Source: Flavobacterium piscisymbiosum (lineage in GTDB: Bacteria > Bacteroidota > Bacteroidia > Flavobacteriales > Flavobacteriaceae). Taken from it: a stretch of DNA of 64,000 nucleotides. The stretch covers positions 4,402,001 through 4,466,000 of the forward strand of contig NZ_JAJJMM010000001.1 in the NCBI RefSeq assembly GCF_020905295.1. The letters are read 5' to 3'. Below, one piece after another: positions 1 through 8,829 of the stretch. Numbering within the stretch: position 1 is the first letter of the stretch; every line of letters begins with the position of its first letter. The position numbers were made by a program, and so were the translations under genes. The notes under the pieces were generated by a model, which was not told the DNA's origin, made no database searches, and saw nothing but the letters and a program-made list of their open reading frames with translations.

Positions 1-87
1 GTAGATATCAAAAGTAAAGGTGTAGGAGCGAATGCTTTACCTCAGGCTGATTTATTAAAAGAAATGCTGTACAAAATATTTAATTAA
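1..87 (+). CDS. C-terminal end of probable DNA polymerase III delta subunit (partial)
   Basis: An open frame enters from the left edge and ends with TAA at 85-87, giving 28 residues. The tail includes DIKSKGVGANALPQADLLKE and ends MLYKIFN. This resembles the C-terminus of Bacteroidota HolA, where a DLKSKG-type motif precedes a final LLKELxxKI helix. HolA is the clamp-loader subunit that opens the sliding clamp during replication. Only the last residues are visible, so the identification rests on a short motif and could be wrong. Confidence 0.5.
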   Translation, partial: VDIKSKGVGANALPQADLLKEMLYKIFN

Positions 88-161
88 GCCGTGAAAATTC
101 ACGATATTTGCGTCTCTAAAAAAATTACTACTTTAAAAATAATAATTGCACAATTATGGGA

Positions 162-338
162 ATGAATAAAAATACCGTTTTAGGATGGGCTACTTTTATA
201 ATGGTACTTATGGGATTGTTACTTATAGGTCTTGGCGCTTTTAGATACAGAGATGTTTCTGGCTGGGGATTTGTCGCAGTAGGTGTTGGATTTTTTGCTA
301 ATGCCTGGGTTTTTAATGCGTTGAAAGGTAGAGTTTAA
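162..338 (+). CDS. small two-helix inner-membrane protein
   Basis: This encodes about 58 residues with two hydrophobic segments (about 5-25 and 34-53) separated by a short charged loop (FRYRDVSG). The end is a basic LKGRV. It resembles the small conserved flavobacterial membrane proteins that databases call CAL67264 family, whose function is unknown. I chose the second ATG (MNKNTV); an ATG two codons earlier at 156 is also possible. It lies between the holA-like end and ettA on the same strand. No function can be assigned. Confidence 0.6.
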   Translation: MNKNTVLGWATFIMVLMGLLLIGLGAFRYRDVSGWGFVAVGVGFFANAWVFNALKGRV

Positions 339-475
339 CAAAATTCAATTACAATATCAAAATTCAATTGCAATATCAAAATCAATTACAAGATCAAAAT
401 CAATTGCAATATAAAATTTGAATTGCAAGAAAAAATTAATAGAAAAATAATTAATTAAAATTAAAAATAAATAGA
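339..475 (+). repeat. AT-rich gap of repeated AATTGCAATATCAAAAT words
   Basis: The gap before ettA contains several consecutive, slightly varied copies of words such as CAATTGCAATATCAAAAT and CAATTACAAGATCAAAAT. The same word class recurs at 49,712-49,770 and, partly inverted, at 61,920-62,075. I see no coding potential. Confidence 0.6.
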
Positions 476-2167
476 ATGTCAGACGATAAGAAAGTAATTT
501 TCTCAATGCAAAAATTGAGCAAAACCTATCAGGGAGCAGACAAACCGGTGCTTAAAAACATTTATTTGAGCTTTTTTTACGGAGCTAAAATTGGTATTCT
601 TGGACTTAATGGTTCTGGAAAATCTTCTCTTTTAAAGATTATTGCAGGTGTAGATAAAAATTATCAGGGAGATGTTGTTTTTCAACCGGGGTATACTGTA
701 GGTTACTTAGAGCAAGAGCCTATTCTTGATGATTCTAAAACAGTTATTGAAATTGTTCGTGAAGGAGCTGCAGAAACTATGGCAGTTTTAGAAGAATACA
801 ATCAGATCAATGATTTATTCGGTCTTGAAGAAAACTATTCTGATCCTGATAAAATGGACAAGTTGATGGATCGTCAGGCAGCTTTACAAGACAAAATTGA
901 TGCGCTTGGTGCCTGGGAAATCGACACAAAACTAGAAATTGCAATGGATGCTTTGCGTACTCCGGAAGGAGACACGCCAATCAAAAACCTTTCAGGAGGT
1001 GAGCGTCGTCGTGTGGCTTTATGTCGTTTGTTATTGCAACAGCCTGATGTATTGCTACTTGATGAGCCTACCAACCACTTAGATGCTGAATCTGTACTTT
1101 GGTTAGAGCAGCATTTAGCTCAATATGCAGGAACAGTAATTGCGGTAACGCACGATAGATACTTCTTGGATAATGTTGCAGGTTGGATTCTTGAGTTGGA
1201 TAGAGGAGAAGGAATTCCTTGGAAAGGAAACTATTCTTCTTGGTTAGACCAAAAATCAAGCCGTATGGCACAAGAAGAAAAAGTTGCTTCAAAACGTAGA
1301 AAAACTTTAGAGCGTGAGCTTGACTGGGTTCGTCAAGGAGCAAAAGGTCGTCAGACAAAGCAAAAAGCACGTTTACAGAATTACGACAAATTATTAAACG
1401 AAGATCAAAAACAACTGGATGAAAATCTGGAAATTTATATCCCGAACGGTCCACGTTTAGGAACCAATGTTATTGAAGCGAAGAATGTTGCCAAAGCTTT
1501 TGGAGATAAATTATTGTACGATAATTTAAATTTCACTTTGCCACAAGCAGGAATTGTTGGGATTATTGGGCCAAACGGTGCTGGTAAATCTACCATTTTC
1601 AAAATGATTATGGGTGAACAGGCTACGGATAGTGGGGAATTCTCAGTTGGTGAAACTGTAAAAATCGCTTACGTAGATCAATCTCACTCTAACATTGACC
1701 CAAATAAATCTATCTGGGAAAACTTTGCCGATGGTCAGGAATTGATTATGATGGGCGGAAAGCAAGTGAACTCAAGAGCTTATTTATCACGTTTCAACTT
1801 TGGCGGTGGAGAACAAAACAAGAAAGTTTCAATGCTTTCAGGTGGTGAGCGTAACCGTTTGCACCTTGCAATGACATTGAAAGAAGAAGGAAACGTACTT
1901 TTACTGGATGAACCTACGAATGATTTAGATGTAAATACACTTCGTGCACTTGAAGAAGGTTTGGAGAATTTTGCAGGTTGTGCCGTTATTATTTCGCACG
2001 ACAGATGGTTCTTAGACAGAATCTGTACGCACATTCTGGCTTTCGAAGGAGATTCTGAAGTATACTATTTTGAAGGTGGTTTCTCTGAATACGAAGAAAA
2101 CAAAAAGAAACGTTTAGGTGGTGATTTAACTCCAAAACGTTTGAAATACAGAAAATTGATTAGATAG
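476..2167 (+). CDS. ettA: energy-dependent translational throttle protein EttA (ABC-F ATPase)
   Basis: This 563-residue cytoplasmic protein has two ABC ATPase domains and no membrane segments, as expected of ABC-F ribosome factors. The first Walker A (GLNGSGKSS) is near residue 44, with signature LSGGERRR and Walker B LLLDEPTNHLD. The second Walker A (GPNGAGKS) is near 365, with LSGGERNR and LLLDEPTNDLD. EttA family members bind the ribosomal E site and gate entry into elongation according to ADP/ATP ratio. Length and the order of motifs match EttA (about 555 residues) better than Uup or YbiT. A terminator hairpin follows the stop. Start ATG at 476 is preceded by an A-rich stretch with no Shine-Dalgarno sequence. 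Confidence 0.93.
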   Translation: MSDDKKVIFSMQKLSKTYQGADKPVLKNIYLSFFYGAKIGILGLNGSGKSSLLKIIAGVDKNYQGDVVFQPGYTVGYLEQEPILDDSKTVIEIVREGAAETMAVLEEYNQINDLFGLEENYSDPDKMDKLMDRQAALQDKIDALGAWEIDTKLEIAMDALRTPEGDTPIKNLSGGERRRVALCRLLLQQPDVLLLDEPTNHLDAESVLWLEQHLAQYAGTVIAVTHDRYFLDNVAGWILELDRGEGIPWKGNYSSWLDQKSSRMAQEEKVASKRRKTLERELDWVRQGAKGRQTKQKARLQNYDKLLNEDQKQLDENLEIYIPNGPRLGTNVIEAKNVAKAFGDKLLYDNLNFTLPQAGIVGIIGPNGAGKSTIFKMIMGEQATDSGEFSVGETVKIAYVDQSHSNIDPNKSIWENFADGQELIMMGGKQVNSRAYLSRFNFGGGEQNKKVSMLSGGERNRLHLAMTLKEEGNVLLLDEPTNDLDVNTLRALEEGLENFAGCAVIISHDRWFLDRICTHILAFEGDSEVYYFEGGFSEYEENKKKRLGGDLTPKRLKYRKLIR

Positions 2168-2189
2168 TTTCTGATGAATTTTTAAATTA

Positions 2190-2234
2190 AAAATCCCAAA
2201 TTCCAATTTAAAACTGGAGTTTGGGATTTTTTAT
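2190..2234 (+). terminator. intrinsic terminator after ettA, repeated-sequence type
   Basis: AAATCCCAAA and TTTGGGATTT form a perfect stem around a loop containing TTCCAATTTAAAACTGGAG, followed by a T run. Almost the same sequence occurs at 55,320-55,366 after the M1 peptidase, so this is a repeated terminator cassette. Confidence 0.8.
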
Positions 2235-2280
2235 TGGAAAATTTTACCCAAATGACACTCTGAGCGAAGTCTAAGACTAA

Positions 2281-2380
2281 GGAGCTATTTCCTGCTATCC
2301 GCTCGTATTTTTTATTTTTTCTAAAGAAAAAAAATAAAAGGATACCGTTTCTATCAGGGCTAGGGCACTAGGTTTCATAA
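2281..2380 (+). repeat. dispersed hairpin element, copy A1
   Basis: This starts GGAGCTATTTCCTGCTATCC, has an A/T-rich self-complementary core, and ends CTATCAGGGCTAGGGCACT plus TTTCATAAG. The two outer arms are imperfect inverted repeats. Related copies are at 6,421-6,520, 30,178-30,262, 39,015-39,116 and 55,571-55,666. It lies between convergent genes (ettA and the DCC gene). Confidence 0.8.
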
Positions 2381-2578
2381 GAATTTTTTCTATCAATCGT
2401 GTTCTATGTCAGACTGAGCTTAGTCGAAGTCCCGCAAAGAAATAATGTAAAGTATGTATTGATATTGTAGAGCTACTTACGGAGATCCCTCGTTCCTCGG
2501 GATGACATAAAATGAGAATAAAAAATAAATAAAATCTGTGTAAATCGCCTTTATCCGTAAAAATCCGTGGGCCGATTT

Positions 2579-2992
2579 TTATAAAAACTTTGCCTTCAAC
2601 TCTGGAGTTGGAATCATGCAGCTTTCTTTTTTGCCGTACCATTTGTAACGGTTTTTAGCAATATAATCGTAAACAAAATTTCGAAGTTTTTCCGGGAATA
2701 TTTTTAAAACAGAAATCAAACTATAAATTCCTCCAAGTTCTTCTGCAATTTCAATAGCTGCCGAAGATTTATAATAATAGGCTACGCGAGGATTGTATAA
2801 AATGATACTATCAATTTTAGTTTGATCAACACCTATATATTTACAAATTTCTTTTCCCAAATCTGATTGCAAAGCCACAAATCTAAAAATATCTTTTTTG
2901 TCATGTTTAATAATAAGCTGAACTGCGTCATTGCATAAATTGCAAACGCCATCGAAAAGAATTATTTTTTTGTTTTCTGGAAGGTCTTGCAT
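2579..2992 (-). CDS. DCC-family (DUF393) thiol-disulfide oxidoreductase-like protein
   Basis: This encodes about 137 residues. Near the N-terminus is IILFDGVCNLCNDAVQ, the DxxCxxC motif that names the DCC family. These are predicted thioredoxin-fold oxidoreductases whose substrates are not known. There is no signal peptide or membrane segment, so it is probably cytoplasmic. I start at MQDLPENKK; a frame five codons longer runs into the recurrent intergenic word GTTTCAAGTTT, so I treat that extension as non-coding. It stands alone, convergent with ettA and downstream of mutS2 on the same strand. Confidence 0.8.
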   Translation of the reverse strand: MQDLPENKKIILFDGVCNLCNDAVQLIIKHDKKDIFRFVALQSDLGKEICKYIGVDQTKIDSIILYNPRVAYYYKSSAAIEIAEELGGIYSLISVLKIFPEKLRNFVYDYIAKNRYKWYGKKESCMIPTPELKAKFL

Positions 2993-3318
2993 TTGGAAAA
3001 GTTTCAAGTTTAAGGTTTCAAGTTTTAAGCTTTGTCAAAGTTTAAAACTTTGACGAAGCTGATGTTGGTTTGTTATTTCTTGTTCTTAGAATTGAAAATA
3101 GTAACAATAACAGGTATAATTTTTTGCTATCTATAATGGAAAAACAATAGATTTTATGAATCAAAAATCACTTCCATAAATAAATTTTAAGCGATGTTTA
3201 TAAAATATCTATCTCCTTAATCGTCTTTTTTAAAATCCATGCTTAAAATCGCTTTATTTTAATTTTTGCTATAATTTTAGTCTTTTTACAACTGAAAACT
3301 GTCACTTAGACTAAAAAC
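2993..3318. other. AT-rich gap between the DCC gene and the MutS2-like gene
   Basis: The gap contains GTTTCAAGTTT-type words near 3,000-3,030 and a CTTTGTCAAAGTTTAAAACTTTGACGAAG inverted repeat (about 3,033-3,060) that could form a hairpin. A similar TTTGTCAAAG..CTTTGACAAAGG word occurs at 55,389-55,421. No coding potential is seen. Confidence 0.5.
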
Positions 3319-5484
3319 TTATTTTTTCCCAGCTTCAACAAACTCTAATTCATCCAAACTTACTTTCGAAGTAAATATTCCGTAATTTACTGTTGCTTTA
3401 TTTTTTTCGATTGAATCGATACTTCCAACAGATCTTCCGTCGAGCATTCTTACTCTGTCACCAACTTTTAAAATTGGTTTTGGTTTTTCAATAACAGGCT
3501 TGAGTTTCTTCTCTTTTTTCTCTTTTCGAATTTCTTCAACCTGAACCGATACTTCTGCGATAACTTCTTTTTTCTTTTCGATTATTGCTTTGGCTTCTTT
3601 TGGAGTCGCTTTTTTACGTTTCGAATTTTCGATTTCTATGATTTTCAAAAATTCTCCAATAAGTTCTTTTTTGTTTTTATTGTTGAAATATTTCTCAGAT
3701 ATATCTTCAATTTTCTGGCCAATGTAAATTGTCTTTTGATTACTATCATATAATTCCTGATAGCTTTCTAATTTTTGTTTGATTTTTACATTGATGTTTT
3801 CCATCTTTTTGCTTTCTTCACGGGCTCGCGTTTCTTCTTCTTTCAAATTGATAGAAGTTTTTTCAAGCTTCGATCTTTCTTTCTGAAGTGTTGCAATAGT
3901 TTTATCAAAACGAACTTTACCAACTTCGATTTTCTTTTTGGCACGATTGATTAATCCAAACGGAATTCCGTTTTTCAGAGCTACTTCAAAAGTAAACGAA
4001 CTTCCGGCCTGACCTAAAGCCAGTTTATACATCGGTTCCAATGATTTTTCATCAAACATCATGTTCGCATTTGTTGCATACGGCAATTCGTTTGCGAGAA
4101 TTTTTAAATTCGAATAATGCGTTGTAATAATTCCGAAAGCTTCACGATGATAAAATTCTTCTAAGAAAATTTCAGCCAAAGCGCCACCTAATTCAGGATC
4201 AGAACCGGTACCGAATTCGTCAATTAAAAACATGGTTTTCTTGTTGCATTTCTTTAAGAAATAATTCATGTTTTTTAATCGGTAACTATAAGTACTCAAA
4301 TGATTTTCAATAGATTGATTGTCACCTATATCTGTTATAATTCTATCAAACAAAAAAGTTTCACTTCGTTCGTGAACCGGAATCAACATCCCTGATTGCA
4401 ACATCAATTGTAATAAACCAACCGTTTTAAGCGAAATTGTTTTTCCTCCCGCGTTTGGTCCGGAAATTACAATGATTCGGTTATCTTGTTTTAATTCAAT
4501 AGTTTGCGGATGCGTGATTTCGTTTTTTTGTTTGTTATTCAAATACAAAATGGGATGATACGCTTCTCTAAAAAACAATCTTCTTTCTTCGGTAATTGTT
4601 GGCAGGATTCCGTTGATTCTGTTGGCATATTTTGCTTTTCCGGCAACAACATCAATATCACTCAAAAATTCCTGATATTCAACTAATAAAGGTAAATATG
4701 GTCGAATTTGATTTGATAATTGTTTTAGAATTCTGGTAATTTCTTCTTTTTCCTCGTATTCAAGATTTGCTAATTCTCTGGAATATTGTAAAGTAGCTTC
4801 AGGTTCGATATAAGCGATACTTCCGGTTTTGGAACTTCCTAAAATCGAACCTTTTACCTTACGACGATACATTGCTAAAACGGCAAGCACTCTACGATTT
4901 TGGACAAAACTTTCTTTGATGTCATCTAAATAACCAAGACTATTATTATGAGAAAGTGCCACTCCAAAACTTTGGTTTACTTTACCGCGAACAATATTCA
5001 TATTTTGGCGAATGCTCAATAAAGCTGGTGAAGCATTGTCTTTGATTTCTCCGTATTTGTCTACAATAGCATCTATGAGAGTTACAATATCTTTAGTATA
5101 TTCAACTCTTGAAGCTCTTGCGTTTAAGTTTGGATAATAGTCATCAAACTTTTTAAGGAAATTCAACAAGAAATTTGCTGTTGATGAAAGTGTTGCAATT
5201 TTTCTAAAACTTCCTACTTCCAGGAAACTATCTTCAATGGCCAGAAATTTAATTTCGTGCGTTATGGCATCAAACCCATGATTGGGAATGGCGTTGTTAT
5301 TTTCAAAAGACGAAACATATTCTGATGTTTGCATCAAAGCCCGCATCAGAGTTTCTTTATCTCTAAACGGAGTTATTTGTAAAGCTTTTTCTTTTCCTAT
5401 ATCTGTATTACAGCCAGCCGAAATAGTTTCGAGCACTGTTGGAAATTGTAAATCTTGTAATGTTTTTTCGGTAATTGATATCAT
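3319..5484 (-). CDS. MutS2-like DNA-structure ATPase lacking a C-terminal Smr domain
   Basis: This 721-residue protein has the MutS2 layout: an N-terminal all-helical core, then the MutS ATPase with Walker A GPNAGGKT near residue 345 and Walker B FLIDEFGTGSDPE. A long charged coiled coil follows (about 515-660). The last 60 residues (VGDRVRMLDGRSVGSIDSI) form a small KOW-like beta domain. The usual Smr nuclease domain that follows in many MutS2 proteins (about 780 residues) is absent, because the stop follows the beta domain directly. MutS2 proteins act on branched DNA and, in some bacteria, on collided ribosomes. Without Smr any nuclease step would need another protein. Divergent from ung. 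Confidence 0.85.
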   Translation of the reverse strand: MISITEKTLQDLQFPTVLETISAGCNTDIGKEKALQITPFRDKETLMRALMQTSEYVSSFENNNAIPNHGFDAITHEIKFLAIEDSFLEVGSFRKIATLSSTANFLLNFLKKFDDYYPNLNARASRVEYTKDIVTLIDAIVDKYGEIKDNASPALLSIRQNMNIVRGKVNQSFGVALSHNNSLGYLDDIKESFVQNRRVLAVLAMYRRKVKGSILGSSKTGSIAYIEPEATLQYSRELANLEYEEKEEITRILKQLSNQIRPYLPLLVEYQEFLSDIDVVAGKAKYANRINGILPTITEERRLFFREAYHPILYLNNKQKNEITHPQTIELKQDNRIIVISGPNAGGKTISLKTVGLLQLMLQSGMLIPVHERSETFLFDRIITDIGDNQSIENHLSTYSYRLKNMNYFLKKCNKKTMFLIDEFGTGSDPELGGALAEIFLEEFYHREAFGIITTHYSNLKILANELPYATNANMMFDEKSLEPMYKLALGQAGSSFTFEVALKNGIPFGLINRAKKKIEVGKVRFDKTIATLQKERSKLEKTSINLKEEETRAREESKKMENINVKIKQKLESYQELYDSNQKTIYIGQKIEDISEKYFNNKNKKELIGEFLKIIEIENSKRKKATPKEAKAIIEKKKEVIAEVSVQVEEIRKEKKEKKLKPVIEKPKPILKVGDRVRMLDGRSVGSIDSIEKNKATVNYGIFTSKVSLDELEFVEAGKK

Positions 5485-5593
5485 TTATATCGTAAGTTGT
5501 AAAGGTTCAAAGTTACAAAGTTTTACAACGAAATAGTACTATTAATTAGTACTTTGAAAAAAACTTTGCGTAATTTGTAATAAAATTTATTAA

Positions 5594-6262
5594 ATGAAAA
5601 TTAATCTTTCTCCTGAATGGCAAGCCGTTTTATCGGATGAGTTAGAAAAACCTTATTTTAAAGATTTGCTTTTGTCGCTGGAAGACGAATGTAATAATCA
5701 TATTTGTTATCCGCCTTTAGATTTGATTTTTTCGGCGTTCAATCATTGTTCTTTCAATGATGTAAAAGTTGTTGTTATTGGTCAGGATCCTTATCATGGA
5801 GAAGGAGAAGCAAATGGGCTAAGCTTTTCTGTTAATGACAATGTAAAAATTCCGCCTTCGTTGCGTAATATTTTTAAGGAAATAAATACAGATCTTGATT
5901 CGGTTTTTATGCCAACTTCTGGTAATCTTGAGAAATGGGCAAATCAGGGTGTGTTGCTTTTAAATGCTTCGTTAACAGTTCGAAAAGATAGTCCGAATAG
6001 TCATAAACATCTAAAATGGAATTTATTTACTGATGCGGTTATTCAGGCTATTTCTGATAAAAAAGAAAATGTTGTGTTTTTATTATGGGGAAGTTTTGCT
6101 CAGAAAAAAGGACAAAAAATTGATCGCTCGAAACATCATGTTTTAGAATCCGGGCATCCTTCGCCAATGAGTGCTAATCAGGGAAAATGGTTCGGAAATA
6201 AACATTTTAGCAAGACGAATGAATTTTTAAAATCAAAAGGTTTGAAAGAGATTGAGTGGTAA
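5594..6262 (+). CDS. ung: uracil-DNA glycosylase, family 1
   Basis: This 222-residue enzyme removes uracil from DNA to start base-excision repair. The family-1 motifs are intact: VVVIGQDPYHGEGEANGLSF with the catalytic Asp at residue 65, LLLNASLTV in the middle, and HPSPMSANQG near residue 187 with the catalytic His. The length is standard. It is divergent from the mutS2-like gene across 109 bp and convergent with the next gene, where two repeat families sit. No signal peptide is seen. The start ATG follows a TTTGTAATAAAATTTATTAA stretch without a Shine-Dalgarno sequence. Confidence 0.96.
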   Translation: MKINLSPEWQAVLSDELEKPYFKDLLLSLEDECNNHICYPPLDLIFSAFNHCSFNDVKVVVIGQDPYHGEGEANGLSFSVNDNVKIPPSLRNIFKEINTDLDSVFMPTSGNLEKWANQGVLLLNASLTVRKDSPNSHKHLKWNLFTDAVIQAISDKKENVVFLLWGSFAQKKGQKIDRSKHHVLESGHPSPMSANQGKWFGNKHFSKTNEFLKSKGLKEIEW

Positions 6263-6305
6263 ATATTAATTTTAACAATTTTCAATTTTGATTTTTACAA
6301 TCTTT

Positions 6306-6404
6306 TCATTTCGACTCAGTAGAAATCTTCGCAAGTAACTCCGTAACTATAATCAAGTCTTTGTCGAGCTTCTCGCGAAGATTTCTCCTGCGTCGAAATG
6401 ACAA
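6306..6404. repeat. dispersed hairpin element, copy B1
   Basis: TCATTTCGACTCAGTAGAAA at the left pairs with the right end (TTTCTCCTGCGTCGAAATGA). An inner GAAATCTTCGC/GCGAAGATTTC stem lies inside it. A second copy is at 55,685-55,787. Both lie between convergent genes. Confidence 0.75.
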
Positions 6405-6420
6405 ATCAGACGAATATATT

Positions 6421-6520
6421 CTTATGAAAATGATTGCGCTAGCCCCGATAGAAGTGGAAATCCTTTTTTATTTTTTTCTTTAAAAATAAAAAAGATTGGA
6501 ACGATAGCGGGATTAGCTCC
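6421..6520 (-). repeat. dispersed hairpin element, copy A3 (inverted orientation)
   Basis: Read left to right it runs CTTATGAAAATGATTGCG, CTAGCCCCGATAGAAGTGG, an AT-rich palindromic core, then GATAGCGGGATTAGCTCC. This is the reverse complement of the A family. It lies between ung and a minus-strand gene that converge. Confidence 0.8.
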
Positions 6521-6531
6521 TGACAAAAAAA

Positions 6532-6918
6532 TTACTTTTCCAGAGGTTTCTTTATAATCTCGTCTAAAACTGCTTTGTTTTCGTAGTTAATTACTTTAAG
6601 GATAATCTCTTGGTTTTTAACTGTTTTTCCTTCGATAATATAAAGTTTTCCTTTTTTGAACGGAACATTACTTTGATCAAAATCAACATCTCCAAATTTC
6701 AATGTGTTTTTAATATCAGCCGTATCGATCCATTTTTCGTTTAGAGTCTGAACTGCTTTTTCAGAATACTGAAAAGGTTTTGTGCGTAAACTATTTAAAA
6801 CTCTGGCATTAGGAAAATAGTTGCAACGGGTATCTTTTCCACTAAAAACAAGGGCTACAAAAAAGCATCCCATAACTAAACCAATCAGATAATAAGCAAA
6901 ACGATGTACGAACTTCAT
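6532..6918 (-). CDS. hypothetical membrane-anchored protein
   Basis: The protein is about 128 residues when started at MKFVHRFAYY. One N-terminal hydrophobic segment (about 7-25, LIGLVMGCFFVALVF) is followed by a soluble region of mixed alpha/beta character, for example KGKLYIIEGKTVKNQEIILKV. The single helix suggests a periplasm-facing anchored domain. It resembles flavobacterial proteins of unknown function, possibly of the DUF4258 type. It follows alanine dehydrogenase on the same strand by 36 bp, so the two may be cotranscribed. An ATG six codons upstream is an alternative start. Confidence 0.6.
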   Translation of the reverse strand: MKFVHRFAYYLIGLVMGCFFVALVFSGKDTRCNYFPNARVLNSLRTKPFQYSEKAVQTLNEKWIDTADIKNTLKFGDVDFDQSNVPFKKGKLYIIEGKTVKNQEIILKVINYENKAVLDEIIKKPLEK

Positions 6919-6954
6919 GAAATAAAATTTTTGCAAAGGTACGCTAAAGTTCCC

Positions 6955-8154
6955 TTAAAATACAAGTAAATTGATGTCGTTATCCGGTAAATCAAACCAT
7001 TCGCCAATTGCTTTGTTGGTTAAAATTCCGTGATAGAGGTAAATTCCGTTTTTTAAACCTTTATTGCATCTTATGGCGCTTTCAAGACCACCATCTTCAG
7101 CTATTTGCAGTAAGTAAGGAGTTAAAATGTTGCTTATTGATAATGAGGCTGTTTTGGAGTATCTTGACGGAATATTTGGTACACAGTAATGTAAAACATT
7201 ACTCTTGATAAAAGTTGGTTTTTCGTGAGTGGTAACTTCCGATGTTTCAAAACATCCTCCGGTATCGATACTAACATCAACAATTACGGCACCTTTTTTC
7301 ATGTGCTCTACCATTGTTTCTGTCACTATAATAGGACAGCGTTCTTTGCCACGCATAGCTCCAATAGCGACATCACAACGTCTTAATGCCTTTAATAATG
7401 CTTTTTGTTGTACTGTAGAAGTGAAAATTCTTTGATTTAAGTTGTTTTGTAAACGACGTAATTTTGTAATCGAATTATCGAAAACCTTTACATTTGCTCC
7501 CAAACCAATAGCGGTTTTAGCAGCAAATTCACCAACTGTTCCGGCACCTAAAATTACAACTTCGGTAGGAGGGACGCCGGTAATGTTTCCGAATAAAAGT
7601 CCTTTTCCGAATTCGTTTGTAATCATTAATTCTGCTGCAATAAGTACAGAAGCTGTTCCTGCAATTTCGCTTAGTGATTTTACAGCAGGATAAGATCCGT
7701 CTTCATCTTTGATATATTCAAAAGCAAGTGCAGTAATTTTTTTCTGCGCCAAAGCTTCGAAATATTCTTTCTTTTTGGTTTTTAACTGAATAGCCGAAAT
7801 AATAATCGTTTCAGGATTGATCATTTTAATTTCTGCTATAGTAGGCGGTTCTACTTTTAGCAACATCGGACATCCAAAAACTTTCTTGGTATCTTTTGTT
7901 ACTTCCGCGCCCGCATCAGAATATTCTTTGTCAGAATAACTGGAACTTTCTCCGGCTCCGGATTCAATCATAACGCGATGACCTTCATAAGTCAAAGAGT
8001 TGACGGCGTCTGGAGTTAAGCAAATACGACGTTCCTGATAACTTGTTTCTTTAGGAATTCCTATAAAAAGTTCTCTTTTGAATCGGCCAACTTCAAGTTT
8101 TTCTTCTTGTGGCAACAATTGTTGTTTCGTAAATGGAGTTAAGGTGATTGACAT
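6955..8154 (-). CDS. ald: alanine dehydrogenase / NAD(P) transhydrogenase alpha-like
   Basis: This 399-residue cytosolic enzyme would interconvert L-alanine and pyruvate with NAD+/NADH and ammonia. The N-terminal half carries FIGIPKETSYQERRICLTPDAV, the family substrate-domain start with the conserved Lys and Arg. The NAD-binding Rossmann motif is VVILGAGTVGEFAAKTAIGLGANV near residue 197. The C-terminal GIYLYHGILTNKAIGEWFDL is longer than in classical Ald (about 370 residues), which is usual for the Bacteroidota form. A transhydrogenase alpha role is less likely because no beta subunit gene is adjacent. Confidence 0.85.
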   Translation of the reverse strand: MSITLTPFTKQQLLPQEEKLEVGRFKRELFIGIPKETSYQERRICLTPDAVNSLTYEGHRVMIESGAGESSSYSDKEYSDAGAEVTKDTKKVFGCPMLLKVEPPTIAEIKMINPETIIISAIQLKTKKKEYFEALAQKKITALAFEYIKDEDGSYPAVKSLSEIAGTASVLIAAELMITNEFGKGLLFGNITGVPPTEVVILGAGTVGEFAAKTAIGLGANVKVFDNSITKLRRLQNNLNQRIFTSTVQQKALLKALRRCDVAIGAMRGKERCPIIVTETMVEHMKKGAVIVDVSIDTGGCFETSEVTTHEKPTFIKSNVLHYCVPNIPSRYSKTASLSISNILTPYLLQIAEDGGLESAIRCNKGLKNGIYLYHGILTNKAIGEWFDLPDNDINLLVF

Positions 8155-8238
8155 GGGTTGTGCGAAAAATTAAGAGTACAAATTACGTAAAAAGTTTTAA
8201 AATCAGTGTAAAAATTCTGCTAATACTATGTCATGAAA

Positions 8239-8703
8239 TTAAGGTATAATTTTTTCCATTTTAATGTCGGCTCTTTCATAACTTACATTTCCTAAAGGAA
8301 CTTCGATAAAACCGAATTTCTCGTATAGATGAATTGCGGGAAGTAATTTTCGGTTCGAATATAAGATAAGCGTTTTGATATTATTTTCTTCGGCTACAGC
8401 CAAACAATGAATGAGTAATTTGTTCCCAATTCCGAGACCTTGTGCTTTATCTGAAACTGCCATTTTACTCAATTCAAATGTATTATGATCAATTTTCATT
8501 AGAGAAACTGTTCCAATAATTTCGCTTTTATATTTAGCATAGAAAATCAATCCGCCTTTATCAATGATTTCTTCCTGCGGATTCGAAAGTACTATTTCAT
8601 CTTTTTCCTCAACTTTAAAATATTTTTGAAGCCATTCTTTGTTTAAAGTCTTGATGGGTTCTTTTAATTCTTCTGAAAAGGGAATGATTTCTACGGTATT
8701 CAT
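8239..8703 (-). CDS. GNAT-family N-acetyltransferase
   Basis: This 154-residue protein has the GNAT acetyl-CoA fold. Motif A is FELSKMAVSDKAQGLGIGNKLLIHCLAVA (about 78-106), with the Q/RxxGxG/A pyrophosphate-binding loop as QGLGIG. Motif B, YSNRKLLPAIHLYEKFGF, is at about 118-135. The substrate cannot be deduced. It lies between tsaE and ald on the same strand. Cytoplasmic; no signal peptide. Confidence 0.85.
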   Translation of the reverse strand: MNTVEIIPFSEELKEPIKTLNKEWLQKYFKVEEKDEIVLSNPQEEIIDKGGLIFYAKYKSEIIGTVSLMKIDHNTFELSKMAVSDKAQGLGIGNKLLIHCLAVAEENNIKTLILYSNRKLLPAIHLYEKFGFIEVPLGNVSYERADIKMEKIIP

Positions 8704-8829
8704 TTATATATGTATATTGTTTCACAGAGATTCATGAAGATTTTGAAAAATCACATAAAGAATTATTATAAAAGCTTTGCGAACCTTTTGCTAACCTTTG
8801 CTAAATCTTGGTGAATCTTTGCGGAATAT

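Larger units (their letters stand above)
2168..2578. other. convergent intergenic region between ettA and the DCC gene
   Basis: This holds the ettA terminator (2,190-2,234), hairpin element A1, half-copies of the CTGAGCGAAGTCGAAGTCCCG word (2,255-2,275 and 2,411-2,439), and a CGGAGATCCCTCG..CGGGATGACAT stretch near 2,480-2,506. There is no credible gene. Confidence 0.7.

Noticed and set aside
339..475. Possible CRISPR-like direct repeats
   Set aside because: The words are short, degenerate and contiguous, with no uniform unique spacers and no cas genes nearby.
1068..1454. 128-codon open frame antisense to ettA
   Set aside because: It is a shadow of the conserved ABC-F coding frame and has no family features.
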